NCBI RefSeq assembly: GCF_018070575.1
Contig: NZ_JAGPXN010000002.1
Location: 236,131-300,130, forward strand
Direction of reading: 5' to 3'
DNA: 64,000 nt
DNA from: Micromonospora sp. C31
GTDB taxonomy: Bacteria; Actinomycetota; Actinomycetes; Mycobacteriales; Micromonosporaceae
Positions within the stretch are counted from its first letter, which is position 1. Every line of letters starts with the position of its first letter. Of the stretch, positions 45,555-54,417 are shown piece by piece. The notes under the pieces are model-generated. The model had not been told where the DNA came from. It did not search any database and was given only the letters and a program-made list of their open reading frames with translations. The position numbers and the translations under genes were made by a program.

Positions 45555-46645
45555 CCACCACCCGCCAGCCCACGCCCGTCCCGTCCGGCACCGGCACCGT
45601 CGCGCCGGCCGACTCCGGAACGGTCAACCGGGCCGGCACCGCCGCTCCGGCCGGCACCGCCGCTCCGGCCGGCACCGCCGGCCGGCCCGGCCTGCTGGAG
45701 GTCGACGGGCTGACCGTCCGCTTCCAGCTTCGCGACGCCGTGGTGCAGGCCGTCACCGACCTGAACCTGACCGTCCACGCGGGCGAACTGCTGGCGGTCG
45801 TCGGGGAGTCGGGCTGCGGCAAGTCGGTGCTCGCGCACGCCCTGCTCGGCCTGCTTCCGGGCAACGCCACTCTCACGGGCCACGCCCGCCTGCGTCGGCC
45901 CGCCGGGGAGCGGGTCGACCTGGTCGCCTCCTCCGAACGTCACCTCGCCCGCGCCGTACGCGGCCGGGCGGTCGGGCTGGTGCCGCAGAGTCCCGCCACC
46001 GCGCTGAACCCCGTACGCACCGGCCGACGGCTGCTGGAGGAGACCCTGCGCGCCCACGGGCGCACCCGGCGCGAGGCGCCCGCGGCGGCCGAGCGGGTCG
46101 CCGCCGACGTCGGTCTCGACCCCGCCGACCTCGACCGCTATCCCCACGAGCTCTCCGGCGGCATGGCCCAGCGCCTGGCCACCGCCCTCGCCCTCGCCCC
46201 CGACCCGCCGCTGCTGCTGGCCGACGAACCCACCACGGGCCTCGACCGGCCCCTGGTCGACCACACCCTCGACCTGCTGCGTCGCCGCTGCGACGCCGGC
46301 GGGGCCGTCCTGCTCATCACCCACGACCTGGCCGCCGCCCGCAGGGTCGCCGACACGGTCGCCGTCATGTACGCCAGCCGGATCGTGGAACGGCGGCCGA
46401 CGGCGGAGTTGTTCGCGGCGCCCGCCCACCCGTACACCGCCGGCCTGCTCGACGCCCTGCCCGAACGGGCCTTCCGGCCGGTCCCCGGCCACCCGCCGAT
46501 GCTCACCGACCTGCCACCCGGCTGCGCCTTCGCCCCGCGCTGCGAGCGCGCCACCGACGTCTGCCGCACCCCGCCCACGCCTCCGGCGGGCACGCCGGGA
46601 CGCGTCGCCTGCCACCACCCGCTGACCCTGGGAGCGCCGGCATGA
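45551..46645 (+). CDS. nikD: ABC importer ATPase (NikD/DppD-like)
   Basis: A 364-residue ATPase. Walker A is GESGCGKSV, signature HELSGGMAQRL, Walker B LLADEPTTGLD, switch ITHDLA. The C-terminal oligopeptide/dipeptide region includes HPYTAGLLDALP and the Cys-containing CAFAPRCERATDVC. The first 48 residues are a Thr/Pro/Ala-rich extension with a repeated AAPAGT, absent from typical NikD. Its stop lies in the first unit of the 26-bp repeat described separately. Confidence 0.92.
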   Translation: MTTTRQPTPVPSGTGTVAPADSGTVNRAGTAAPAGTAAPAGTAGRPGLLEVDGLTVRFQLRDAVVQAVTDLNLTVHAGELLAVVGESGCGKSVLAHALLGLLPGNATLTGHARLRRPAGERVDLVASSERHLARAVRGRAVGLVPQSPATALNPVRTGRRLLEETLRAHGRTRREAPAAAERVAADVGLDPADLDRYPHELSGGMAQRLATALALAPDPPLLLADEPTTGLDRPLVDHTLDLLRRRCDAGGAVLLITHDLAAARRVADTVAVMYASRIVERRPTAELFAAPAHPYTAGLLDALPERAFRPVPGHPPMLTDLPPGCAFAPRCERATDVCRTPPTPPAGTPGRVACHHPLTLGAPA

Positions 46646-46708
46646 CCAGCACCGCCGGAGCGCCGGCATGACCAGCACCGCCGGAGCGCCGGCATGACCA
46701 GCACCGCG
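46631..46708 (+). repeat. 26-bp unit in triplicate creating two chained nine-codon mini-ORFs
   Basis: Three copies of ggagcgccggcatgaccagc plus accgcc; only the last base of copy three differs. Each unit supplies GGAG, a 7-bp spacer and ATG. Because 26 is not divisible by three, ATG at 46642 opens MTSTAGAPA and stops at the TGA overlapping ATG 46668; the same peptide then runs to the TGA overlapping ATG 46694, the true nikE start. The nikD stop itself overlaps the first ATG. Ribosomes could thus pass through four stop-start junctions. Confidence 0.9.
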
Positions 46709-47365
46709 CTCGCGGCCCACGAGGTCGCCGTCTCGTACGGTGGCCGGCGCGTCCTCGACGGCGTCGACCTGCGCGTCGCCCCCGGCGAGACGGTCGGGCT
46801 GCGCGGGCCCTCGGGCAGCGGCAAGTCCACCCTGGCCCGGGTGCTGGCCCTGCTGCACGCCCCCGAGGCCGGGCACGTCACCCTCGACGGCCACCGGGTG
46901 GCGGGGGCCCGGCACCGGCTGCCCGCCGCCGTCCGTACGCGCGTCGCGATCCTGTTCCAGAGCCCCCGCGCCGCCACCGACCCCCGGCTGGGCCTCGCCG
47001 ACATCATCGCCGAACCACTCCGCGCCACCGGCACCCCCGAGGAGCGGGCGCGGGCCCGGGCGGCGGAGCTGGCCGACCTCGTCGGCCTCACGCCCGACCT
47101 GCTCACCCGCCGCCCGCACGCGGTCAGTGACGGGCAGCTGCAACGCGCCTGCCTCGCCCGCGCGCTCGTGCACCGGCCGGACTACCTGCTCTGCGACGAG
47201 GCCACCGCCATGCTGGACGCCTCCACCCAGGCGCACCTCGCGGCCGTCGTCACCGACTACCAACGGCAGCACGCCGCCGGGGTCCTGCTCATCACCCACG
47301 ACCCGGCGCTGATGGCCCGCTGGGCGACGCGGGTGGTCGACCTGCCGCCTCCGCCACAGTCCTGA
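46694..47365 (+). CDS. nikE: ABC importer ATPase (NikE/DppF-like)
   Basis: A 223-residue ATPase, shorter than typical NikE. Walker A is GPSGSGKST, Q-loop ILFQSPRAATDPR, the signature is the degenerate VSDGQLQRACLAR, Walker B LLCDEATAMLD, switch LITHDPAL. It lacks the C-terminal oligo_HPY region present in the NikD-like partner. The start is ATG 46694; the two earlier ATGs in the repeat are in other frames and stop after nine codons. It is last in the importer operon. Confidence 0.9.
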   Translation: MTSTALAAHEVAVSYGGRRVLDGVDLRVAPGETVGLRGPSGSGKSTLARVLALLHAPEAGHVTLDGHRVAGARHRLPAAVRTRVAILFQSPRAATDPRLGLADIIAEPLRATGTPEERARARAAELADLVGLTPDLLTRRPHAVSDGQLQRACLARALVHRPDYLLCDEATAMLDASTQAHLAAVVTDYQRQHAAGVLLITHDPALMARWATRVVDLPPPPQS

Positions 47366-47489
47366 CCGCCCGCACCGTCGGGCGTCCCGCACCGTCGGGC
47401 GTCCCGCACCGCCGGGCGCCCTCGGTCGGGTCGTCCCCGATGGTGTTCGTCACGTGACTTCCGGGCCGTCCGGCGGCTAGGGTGACGCT

Positions 47490-47645
47490 GCCGTGGTGTT
47501 CGGGAAGCCGGTGCAAGACCGGTGCGGCCCTCGCCACTGTGATCGGGAAGTTCGCGGCCCTCGTCGTAAGAGGTCACTGGGCGTCACACGCCTGGGAAGG
47601 CCGGCCACGGACGCACCTCCCGTCAGCCAGGAGACCGGCCACGGC
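47490..47645 (+). promoter_or_regulatory. cobalamin riboswitch
   Basis: Consensus parts in order: GGAAGCCGGTGCAAGACCGG, TGCGGCCC, CGCCACTGTGATCGGGAAG, GTCACTGGG, CCTGGGAAGGCCGG, and the B12 box AGCCAGGAGACCGGCC. The ends GCCGTGG (47490-47496) and CCACGGC (47639-47645) form P1. TAGGGT at 47478-47483 is a likely -10, placing the transcript start at the aptamer. The downstream gene starts 41 bp later. Cobalamin binding is expected to reduce expression of the importer. Confidence 0.95.
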
Positions 47646-47686
47646 ATTGCGATGACCCGTCCACGAGGTGTTGGAAGGCGGTCCCG

Positions 47687-48700
47687 ATGCGCGTGCGCGC
47701 TGTGCGGTCCACCCTGTCCCGGCGCGTCGCCGCGCCCCTGTCCGTCCTCGTCGTCCTGCTCGGCGGCTGCGCCACGGACGATCCGGCCACGACGCCCCCG
47801 CCGTCCGCCGCCCCGGTCACGCTGACCAACTGCGGTACGCCGGTCACCGTCGCCGCCCCGCCCGCGCGGGCGGTGACCCTGAACCAGCCCGCCACCGAGA
47901 TCATGCTGGCGCTCGGCCTCGCCGACCGGATGGCCGGCACGGCGTACCTGGACGACGCGATCCTGCCCGAGCACGCCGCCGCGTACGCCACCGTGCCGGT
48001 GCTGTCGGACAGGTACCCGGCGAAGGAGAAGCTGCTGGAGGCGGCACCGGACTTCGTCTACGCCTCGTTCCACAGTGCCTTCGGCGACGAGGGCGTCGGC
48101 GACCGCGCCGCGCTGGCGGGGCTCGGCATCGGCACGTACCTCTCGCCGGCCGGCTGCCCGAAGCAGCACCGACCGGCGAAGCTGACCGTCGAGGACGTGT
48201 TCGCCGAGATCCGGGACGTGGCGGCCGTCTTCGGGGTGCCGGAGCGGGCCGAGAAGCTCATCGCCGAGCAGCGGGCCCGGATCGCCACGGCGGCCGCCCG
48301 GATCGGCGGCGCGCGGGACGTGTCGGTGCTCTGGTGGGACGCCGGCACCGACGCCCCGAGCGTGGGCGCCTGCTGCGGCAGCCCCAACATGATCATGTCA
48401 GCGGTAGGGGTGGGCAACGCGTTCGGCGACCTCACCGGCGCGTGGGCCGACACCAGCTGGGAGGCGGTCGTGGACCGCGATCCCGACGCGATCGTGCTGG
48501 TCGACGCGAGCTGGGACCAGGCCACCGCGAAGCGGGCCTTCCTGGCCCGGCACCCCACCCTGAAGGACCTGCCGGCGGTGGCCGGGCAACGCTTCGTCGT
48601 GATCCCGTTCACGTCCACCTCCGCCGGCGTGCGCGTCGTGCTCGGCGTCGAGGCGCTCGCCGCGGGCGTGGCGCGGCTCCCCGCCGGGGTGGACCGCTGA
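47687..48700 (+). CDS. btuF: cobalamin ABC importer substrate-binding lipoprotein (BtuF-like)
   Basis: A 337-residue type III binding lipoprotein: lipobox LLGGC at about residue 28, then the two-lobed fold (PPARAVTLNQPATEIMLALG, PDFVYASFHSAFG, DPDAIVLVDASWDQATAK). By sequence it could bind iron-siderophore, heme or cobalamin; the riboswitch directly upstream makes cobalamin or a corrinoid the likely ligand. A CCG motif (GACCGSPNM-like, with adjacent Cys residues) lies mid-protein. The GGAAGGCGG ribosome site lies 5 bp before ATG. Confidence 0.9.
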   Translation: MRVRAVRSTLSRRVAAPLSVLVVLLGGCATDDPATTPPPSAAPVTLTNCGTPVTVAAPPARAVTLNQPATEIMLALGLADRMAGTAYLDDAILPEHAAAYATVPVLSDRYPAKEKLLEAAPDFVYASFHSAFGDEGVGDRAALAGLGIGTYLSPAGCPKQHRPAKLTVEDVFAEIRDVAAVFGVPERAEKLIAEQRARIATAAARIGGARDVSVLWWDAGTDAPSVGACCGSPNMIMSAVGVGNAFGDLTGAWADTSWEAVVDRDPDAIVLVDASWDQATAKRAFLARHPTLKDLPAVAGQRFVVIPFTSTSAGVRVVLGVEALAAGVARLPAGVDR

Positions 48701-48705
48701 CCGCC

Positions 48706-49832
48706 GTGGCCCGCCGCGCCGCCGACCCGGACAGCCGCACCGACGCCGCCGACCCGACCCGACCCACCGGTCCCGGAGCTGTCCGCCGTGCCGGCCACGC
48801 CGGGTTCCGCGCGGCGCATCCGGTCGGCCTGGCGGCGCTGCTGGTGGCCCTGCTGGCGGGGCTGGTCGTGTCGATCGGCGTGGCCGTCACCATCGGGCCG
48901 GCCGACATCCCCGTGTCGACCGTCTGGTCGGTCGTGGCCGACCGCCTGGGGCTTCCGCACGCCGAGGTGCCCCTGCTGCGCGAGCACATCGTCTGGCGGC
49001 TGCGCCTGCCCCGGGTGCTCGGGGCCGCCGCGGTGGGGGGCGGGCTGGCGGCCGTCGGCGCGGTCATGCAGACCGTCACCCGCAACCCGCTGGCCGACCC
49101 GTACCTGCTCGGGGTCTCCTCCGGGGCGTCGCTCGGCGCGGTCGCGGTCCTCGTCCTGGGCTTCGGCGGCGGGGTCGCCGCGCTCACCGGGGGCGCCTTC
49201 GCCGGGGCGCTGGCCGCGTTCGCGGTGGTGGCCGCGGTGGCCGGCCGGCGGGCCGCACTGGCCCCCACCAGGGTGGTGCTGGCCGGCGTGGCCGTCGCGC
49301 AGCTCTGCGGGGCCGCGACCTCGTTCGTCATCATCTGGGTCGCCGACCCGCACGCCACCCAGAGCATCACCTTCTGGCTCTCCGGCTCGTTGGCCCGCGT
49401 CGACTGGGCCGCCCTGGCCTGGGCCGCGCCGGTCCTGGCCGCCGTGCTCGCCCTGGTGGCGGCGTACGCCCGCACGCTCAACGCGTTCGCCTTCGGCGAG
49501 GACGCCGCGGCGACCCTCGGTGTCCCCGTCGGCCGGGTGCGGTGGCTGCTGCTGGTCGCCACCGCGCTGCTCACCGCGGCGCTGGTCGCCGTCAGCGGCG
49601 CGGTGGGCTTCGTCGGGCTGATCCTGCCGCACGCCGCCCGGTTCCTCACCGGGGCGGACCACCGGCGCCTGCTGCCCGTCGCCGTCCTCGCCGGGGCGAT
49701 CTTCCTGGTCTGGGTGGACACCGCCGCGCGGACCCTGTTCGCGCCCCGGGAACTGCCCGTCGGCGTGCTGACGGCGCTGCTCGGGGTGCCCGCCTTCGTG
49801 GTGCTGCTGCGCCGCCGGAAGGTGCGTGGCTG

Positions 49833-49833
<1 letters not shown>
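48706..49833 (+). CDS. btuC: cobalamin ABC importer permease (BtuC/FecCD family)
   Basis: A 375-residue FecCD-type permease with about ten membrane helices. Conserved segments are LRLPRVLGAAAVGGGLAAVG, TRNPLADPYLLGVSSGASLG and GAVGFVGLILPHAARFLTG. A hydrophilic N-terminal tail of about 30 residues precedes helix one. I chose GTG 48706, five bases after the btuF stop; no strong ribosome site is visible, so coupling to btuF translation is likely. The next gene overlaps its stop (TGATG). Confidence 0.92.
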
Positions 49834-50596
<763 letters not shown>

Positions 50597-50600
<4 letters not shown>

Positions 50601-50962
50601 CCGTCGCACCGGGCTGCCTCGTCACCGTCTGCCGCGACTGCTGCTGCGGCAGCACCCGCAAGCACCCGTCCGTCGACCACGACGCGCAGTTGCGGCGGCT
50701 GCGCGCCGGGCTGCCGGCACCGCACCGGGTACGGGTCAGCGACTGCCTCGACCTCTGCGCGCAGTCGAACCTCGTCGTCGTCCACCCCGCGCCGGCGGCC
50801 CGCCGCGCCGGTGCGCGGCCGGTCTGGTTCGGCCTGGTCCTGCACGACACCGTCGTCGACGACATCACCGGGTGGGTCCGGGCGGGCGGGCCGGGCGTGG
50901 CGCCGCTGCCCGCCGCGCTGGAGCTGTCGGTGGTCACCCCGGCGCTGCGCCCCGGCCGGTGA
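50597..50962 (+). CDS. thioredoxin-like [2Fe-2S] ferredoxin
   Basis: A 121-residue protein with a thioredoxin-like [2Fe-2S] fold. Likely cluster ligands are in VCRDCCCGSTRKH and SDCLDLCAQSNLVVVHP. Related proteins occur in cobalamin and iron-uptake operons, where reduction of the corrinoid cobalt is a possible role. Overlap with the importer ATPase gene makes it the last gene of the B12-riboswitch operon. Which partner it reduces is unknown. Confidence 0.85.
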
Positions 50963-51000
50963 GGCGGCCTCAGCCGGTTGCGCCGCGCCCCGGGACCGCC

Positions 51001-51756
51001 TCAGGCCGCGCGGCGGTCGGAGGCGCACGCCGAGCCGGGGTACGGCGACGGGAGCAGCCGCAGCCCCGGCGACTCCGTGGGCTCGTCGGCGGGCAGGCTC
51101 CAGCGGGGCTCGTCCGGACGGCTGCGCCGGGCGGGACCGTCGGGGCGCAGCCCCGGGCGGGACAGGGCGACGACGATGAGGTAGCCCGCGAGGAGGAAGC
51201 CGTGGCTGACCAGCCGGGTGGTGTCCACCCGCTCCGTCAGCAGGTCGTTGACCGACAGCAGCGCCAGCATGCCGACGAAGGCGCTCAGCATCGGCACCAG
51301 CCCCGTCGGCGGTGTGCGCCGGGCCGCGACGAACAGGAAGCCGGCGCCCACGGCGACGTTCCACGCCGCCGACTCGTGCCACAGGTGCCCCGACACCAGC
51401 CCGCCGGGCGCCGCGTGCGCGTGCGCGCTCGCGGTGCCGCGTCCGACCTGCGCCAGGCCCAGCACGAGTTGCAGCGCCCCGACCAGACCCAGGACCGCCC
51501 GCAGGGTGACCACGACCCGATCCCGCCAACGGCGTGGGGACGGTGTGGGCAGCGCGGCGACGATGACGTCGGTGAGGTCGTCACCGGCGACGGCGACCGA
51601 GAGCCGGGCCCGGCGGGTCACCGCGGTGGCCTGGTCGTACCACCTGCGGCAGCCGGCGCAGCCGGCCAGGTGGTCCGCCACCGCCGCCCGCTCGGCGGCG
51701 GTCTCCTCCCCGTCCAACCGCGCCGACAGCACCTCGCGCCATTGCTCACACCCCAT
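51001..51756 (-). CDS. membrane anti-sigma factor with zinc-finger (zf-HC2) domain
   Basis: A 251-residue protein. The N-terminal zf-HC2/ZAS domain carries the zinc motif HLAGCAGC (with an upstream Cys in MGCEQWRE). Four predicted membrane helices follow (about residues 85-205), with a His-containing outer loop (SAHAHAAPGGLVSGHLWHES), then a cytoplasmic Pro/Arg-rich tail. It lies 89 bp downstream of the ECF sigma gene on the same strand, the usual arrangement for a cognate anti-sigma factor. The exposed His loop could sense metal; this is inference. Confidence 0.87.
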   Translation of the reverse strand: MGCEQWREVLSARLDGEETAAERAAVADHLAGCAGCRRWYDQATAVTRRARLSVAVAGDDLTDVIVAALPTPSPRRWRDRVVVTLRAVLGLVGALQLVLGLAQVGRGTASAHAHAAPGGLVSGHLWHESAAWNVAVGAGFLFVAARRTPPTGLVPMLSAFVGMLALLSVNDLLTERVDTTRLVSHGFLLAGYLIVVALSRPGLRPDGPARRSRPDEPRWSLPADEPTESPGLRLLPSPYPGSACASDRRAA

Positions 51757-51845
51757 GTACCGGTAGTCGGCGCGAAGGCGTGGTTGGTTCCCGCGCAGTT
51801 TGGCGGGCCATCGCCCGCCCGCAGGTCAGCGCGGGGGAGCGCGGC

Positions 51846-52412
51846 TCATCCGGTGGCGTCGCCGCCCCGGCGTGCGCCCGGCTCGGACCAGCTCCGCGCG
51901 GCGGCGACCAGATCCTCCCGGGCCCGCGCCACCCGGGAACGGATGGTGCCCACCGGGCAGCCGCACACCTGCGCCGCCTCGGCGTAGGACAGGCCGAGCA
52001 CCTGGGTGGCGACGAACGCCTCCCGCCGGTCGCGGGGCAACGCCGCGATGAGGCGTTCGAGCACGACCTGCCGGTCGAAGCCGCTGTGCGCCGGGTCGGG
52101 TGCGTCGTAGCCCGCCGGCATCGACACCGTGCGCGGCCGTGAGGTCAGGGTGCGGACGTGGTCCGCCGCGACCCGGCGGGCGATGGCGAGCAGCCACGTC
52201 CGCGTCGAGGAACGTCCGGCGTACGACGGCAACGACCGCACCGCCCGCAGGAAGGTCTCCTGGGTCAGATCGTCGGCCTCGCGGGGCGAGACCAGCGCGG
52301 CGAGGAAGCGCCGCACCTGCTGCTGCGTAGCCCGGACGAGGCAGGCGGCGGCGCTGCGGTCACCCCGGCCGGCGGCCAGCGCCCACGCGGTCAACTCCGC
52401 GTCGTCGGCCAT
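51846..52412 (-). CDS. ECF RNA polymerase sigma factor (SigC-like)
   Basis: A 188-residue ECF sigma factor. Region 2 contains DDLTQETFLRAVRSLPSYAG and TRTWLLAIARRVAADHVR; region 4 contains RREAFVATQVLGLSYAEAA and PVGTIRSRVARAREDLVAAA, the helix-turn-helix that reads the -35 element. The pattern resembles the SigC subgroup. The ATG at 52412 follows GGAGGT at good spacing; an earlier start is unnecessary. It is paired with the zinc-finger membrane protein downstream, and a dyad lies upstream. Confidence 0.92.
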   Translation of the reverse strand: MADDAELTAWALAAGRGDRSAAACLVRATQQQVRRFLAALVSPREADDLTQETFLRAVRSLPSYAGRSSTRTWLLAIARRVAADHVRTLTSRPRTVSMPAGYDAPDPAHSGFDRQVVLERLIAALPRDRREAFVATQVLGLSYAEAAQVCGCPVGTIRSRVARAREDLVAAARSWSEPGARRGGDATG

Positions 52413-52458
52413 CCGGCACCTCCGCGTCGGGCCGCCGGAGGTGATGTCCGACGACAAT

Positions 52459-52475
52459 CACGACAGGTTGTAGTA
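52459..52475 (-). promoter_or_regulatory. dyad upstream of the ECF sigma gene (BlaI/CopY-like pattern)
   Basis: On the minus strand TACTACA-ACC-TGTCGTG, preceded by another TACT. Five of seven positions are symmetric, and the TACTACA half-site matches BlaI/MecI/CopY-type operators. It begins 46 bp before the sigma start codon. No BlaI-type gene is in the window. Confidence 0.35.
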
Positions 52476-52613
52476 GTAACTGCCGGGTAGCGTACCGCAA
52501 GCGGCCCCCGCGCGGGCCCGTCCTCACCGCCGCACACCCCGGGTGCCCGGCGTCCAAGGCCGGGAGCTGTCTAGCATGGACGGCCCCCGCCCGACCGTCG
52601 AAGCAGGCAGCCC

Positions 52614-54221
52614 ATGACCGGTACGGTGTTCGAGAACGCCCGGATCCACACGCTCGACCCCGCCCGTCCACATGCCGAGGCGATGCTGGTGCGCGGCGAG
52701 CGCATCGTCGCCGTCGGGGACCTCGACGAGTGCCGCGACCGCGCCGGCGCCGGGGTACGCCGGGTCGACCTCGCCGGCATGGCCGTGCTGCCCGGGCTGA
52801 TCGACAGCCACCTGCACTCGGCGCTCTACGTGCGCGGCCTGGAGCAGGTGGACCTGCGCGGCACGACCAGCCTCGACGAGGCGCTGACGCGGATCGCCCG
52901 GCACGCCGCCACCCTGTCGCCCGACGCCTGGCTCCTCGGCGGGCGCTGGGACAGCCACAAGTGGGACCGGCCGGTGCAGCCGACCCGCGCCGACCTGGAC
53001 CGCGTCTGCCCGGACCGGCCCGCCGTGCTGCCCAGCATCGACGGGCACACCACCTGGGTCAACACCGCCACCCTCCGGCGGCTCGGCATCGACGCCGACA
53101 CCCCCGACCCGATCGGCGGGCAGATCGCCCGCGACGAACGCGGCGAGCCGACCGGCATCCTGCGGGAGGCGGCCGGGGACGCGGCGTACGACGTCATGCG
53201 CTCCTCGCTCGCCGGTGACCTGGTCGCGCAGCTGCGTACCCACCTGCCCCGGCTGCTCGCCGCCGGCCTCACCAGCATCCACGACCTCGACGGGCAGGAC
53301 TGCCGGGCCGCCTACGAGACCCTGTACGCCCGGGGTGAGCTGCCGCTGCGGGTGCACAAGTCGATCCCGTCGACCGCGTTGGACGAGGTGATCGACCGGG
53401 GCTGGGCCACCGGTGACGGGGACCGGTGGCTGAGCACCGGCCCGGTCAAGATCTTCACCGACGGGGCGCTCGGCTCGCACACCTGCCTGATGACCGAGCC
53501 GTACGAGGGCGAGCCGCACAACCACGGCATCGCGGTGACCCCGGCGGAGGAGTTCGAGCGGCTGGTGGCGAAGGCGGCCGGCGCCGGCATCGCCGTCGCG
53601 GCGCACGCGATCGGCGACGCGGCGAACGAGATGGTGCTGCGGGCGTACGCCCGTTGGCAGGAGTCGGCGCGCACCGACCCGACCGTCGCCGGGGCGGTAC
53701 GGCGGCTGCGGCACCGGATCGAGCACACCCAGCACCTGCGGCCGGTGGACGTGCCGCTGTTGGCCCGGCTGGGCGTGACCGCCTCGATGCAGCCCACCCA
53801 CTGCACCAGCGACATCCCCCTGACCAGCCGGATGCTCGCCGGCCGGGACCTCGCCTCGTACGCCTGGCGGAGCCTGCTGGACGCCGGCGCGACGGTGGCG
53901 TTCGGCTCGGACGCCCCGGTGGAGGACCCGGATCCGTTCTTCGGCATCCACGCCGCGGTGACCCGGCAGCAGCCCGACGGCACCCCGCCCGGCGGTGTGG
54001 ACCCGCACGAGCGGGTGGACCTCGACACCGCGCTGCGCTGCTTCACCGAGGCCGGCGCGTACGCCTCCTACGAGGAGCACCTGAAGGGGCGGCTGACCCC
54101 GGGGATGCTCGCGGACTTCATCGCGCTGCCCACCGACCCGTACCAGGTCGAGCCGGCGGCCCTGCGCGACCTCACGGTGGCGCTCACCGTGGTCGGCGGG
54201 GTCGTGCGCTGGCAGCGCTGA
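52614..54221 (+). CDS. YtcJ-like metal-dependent amidohydrolase
   Basis: A 535-residue amidohydrolase-3 family protein. The first metal-binding motif is LPGLIDSHLHSALY, the SIDGHTTWVN segment follows, then AAHAIGDAANEMVL and HRIEHTQHLRP bearing His ligands, and AFGSDAPVEDPDPFFGIHAA with the catalytic Asp. Family members hydrolyse amides or formamides with zinc-type sites; the substrate is unknown. A -10-like TAGCAT lies at 52572-52577, 36 bp upstream. Monocistronic. Confidence 0.9.
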   Translation: MTGTVFENARIHTLDPARPHAEAMLVRGERIVAVGDLDECRDRAGAGVRRVDLAGMAVLPGLIDSHLHSALYVRGLEQVDLRGTTSLDEALTRIARHAATLSPDAWLLGGRWDSHKWDRPVQPTRADLDRVCPDRPAVLPSIDGHTTWVNTATLRRLGIDADTPDPIGGQIARDERGEPTGILREAAGDAAYDVMRSSLAGDLVAQLRTHLPRLLAAGLTSIHDLDGQDCRAAYETLYARGELPLRVHKSIPSTALDEVIDRGWATGDGDRWLSTGPVKIFTDGALGSHTCLMTEPYEGEPHNHGIAVTPAEEFERLVAKAAGAGIAVAAHAIGDAANEMVLRAYARWQESARTDPTVAGAVRRLRHRIEHTQHLRPVDVPLLARLGVTASMQPTHCTSDIPLTSRMLAGRDLASYAWRSLLDAGATVAFGSDAPVEDPDPFFGIHAAVTRQQPDGTPPGGVDPHERVDLDTALRCFTEAGAYASYEEHLKGRLTPGMLADFIALPTDPYQVEPAALRDLTVALTVVGGVVRWQR

Positions 54222-54417
54222 CCGGCGGCGCGCTCGGCGGTGCGCCGTCTCGTCGATGTTGTGCATCGAGGAGCACCCTGCGCCGCTGACCGCGTCGCCA
54301 CCCGCCGCGCAACTCCTCCGAGGCCTCGAAAAGCCATTGATATATTTGCATGTCTTGCCTGCCCTCGTGTATGAAGACGGGAAGCACGTCCGGTGCTGGT
54401 TCTTGGAGGGAGCGACG

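Noticed and set aside
46642-46670. Alternative start sites for the NikE-like ATPase at 46642 or 46668
   Set aside because: Both ATGs are out of frame with the ATPase and terminate after nine codons; they are treated as mini-ORFs of the repeat.
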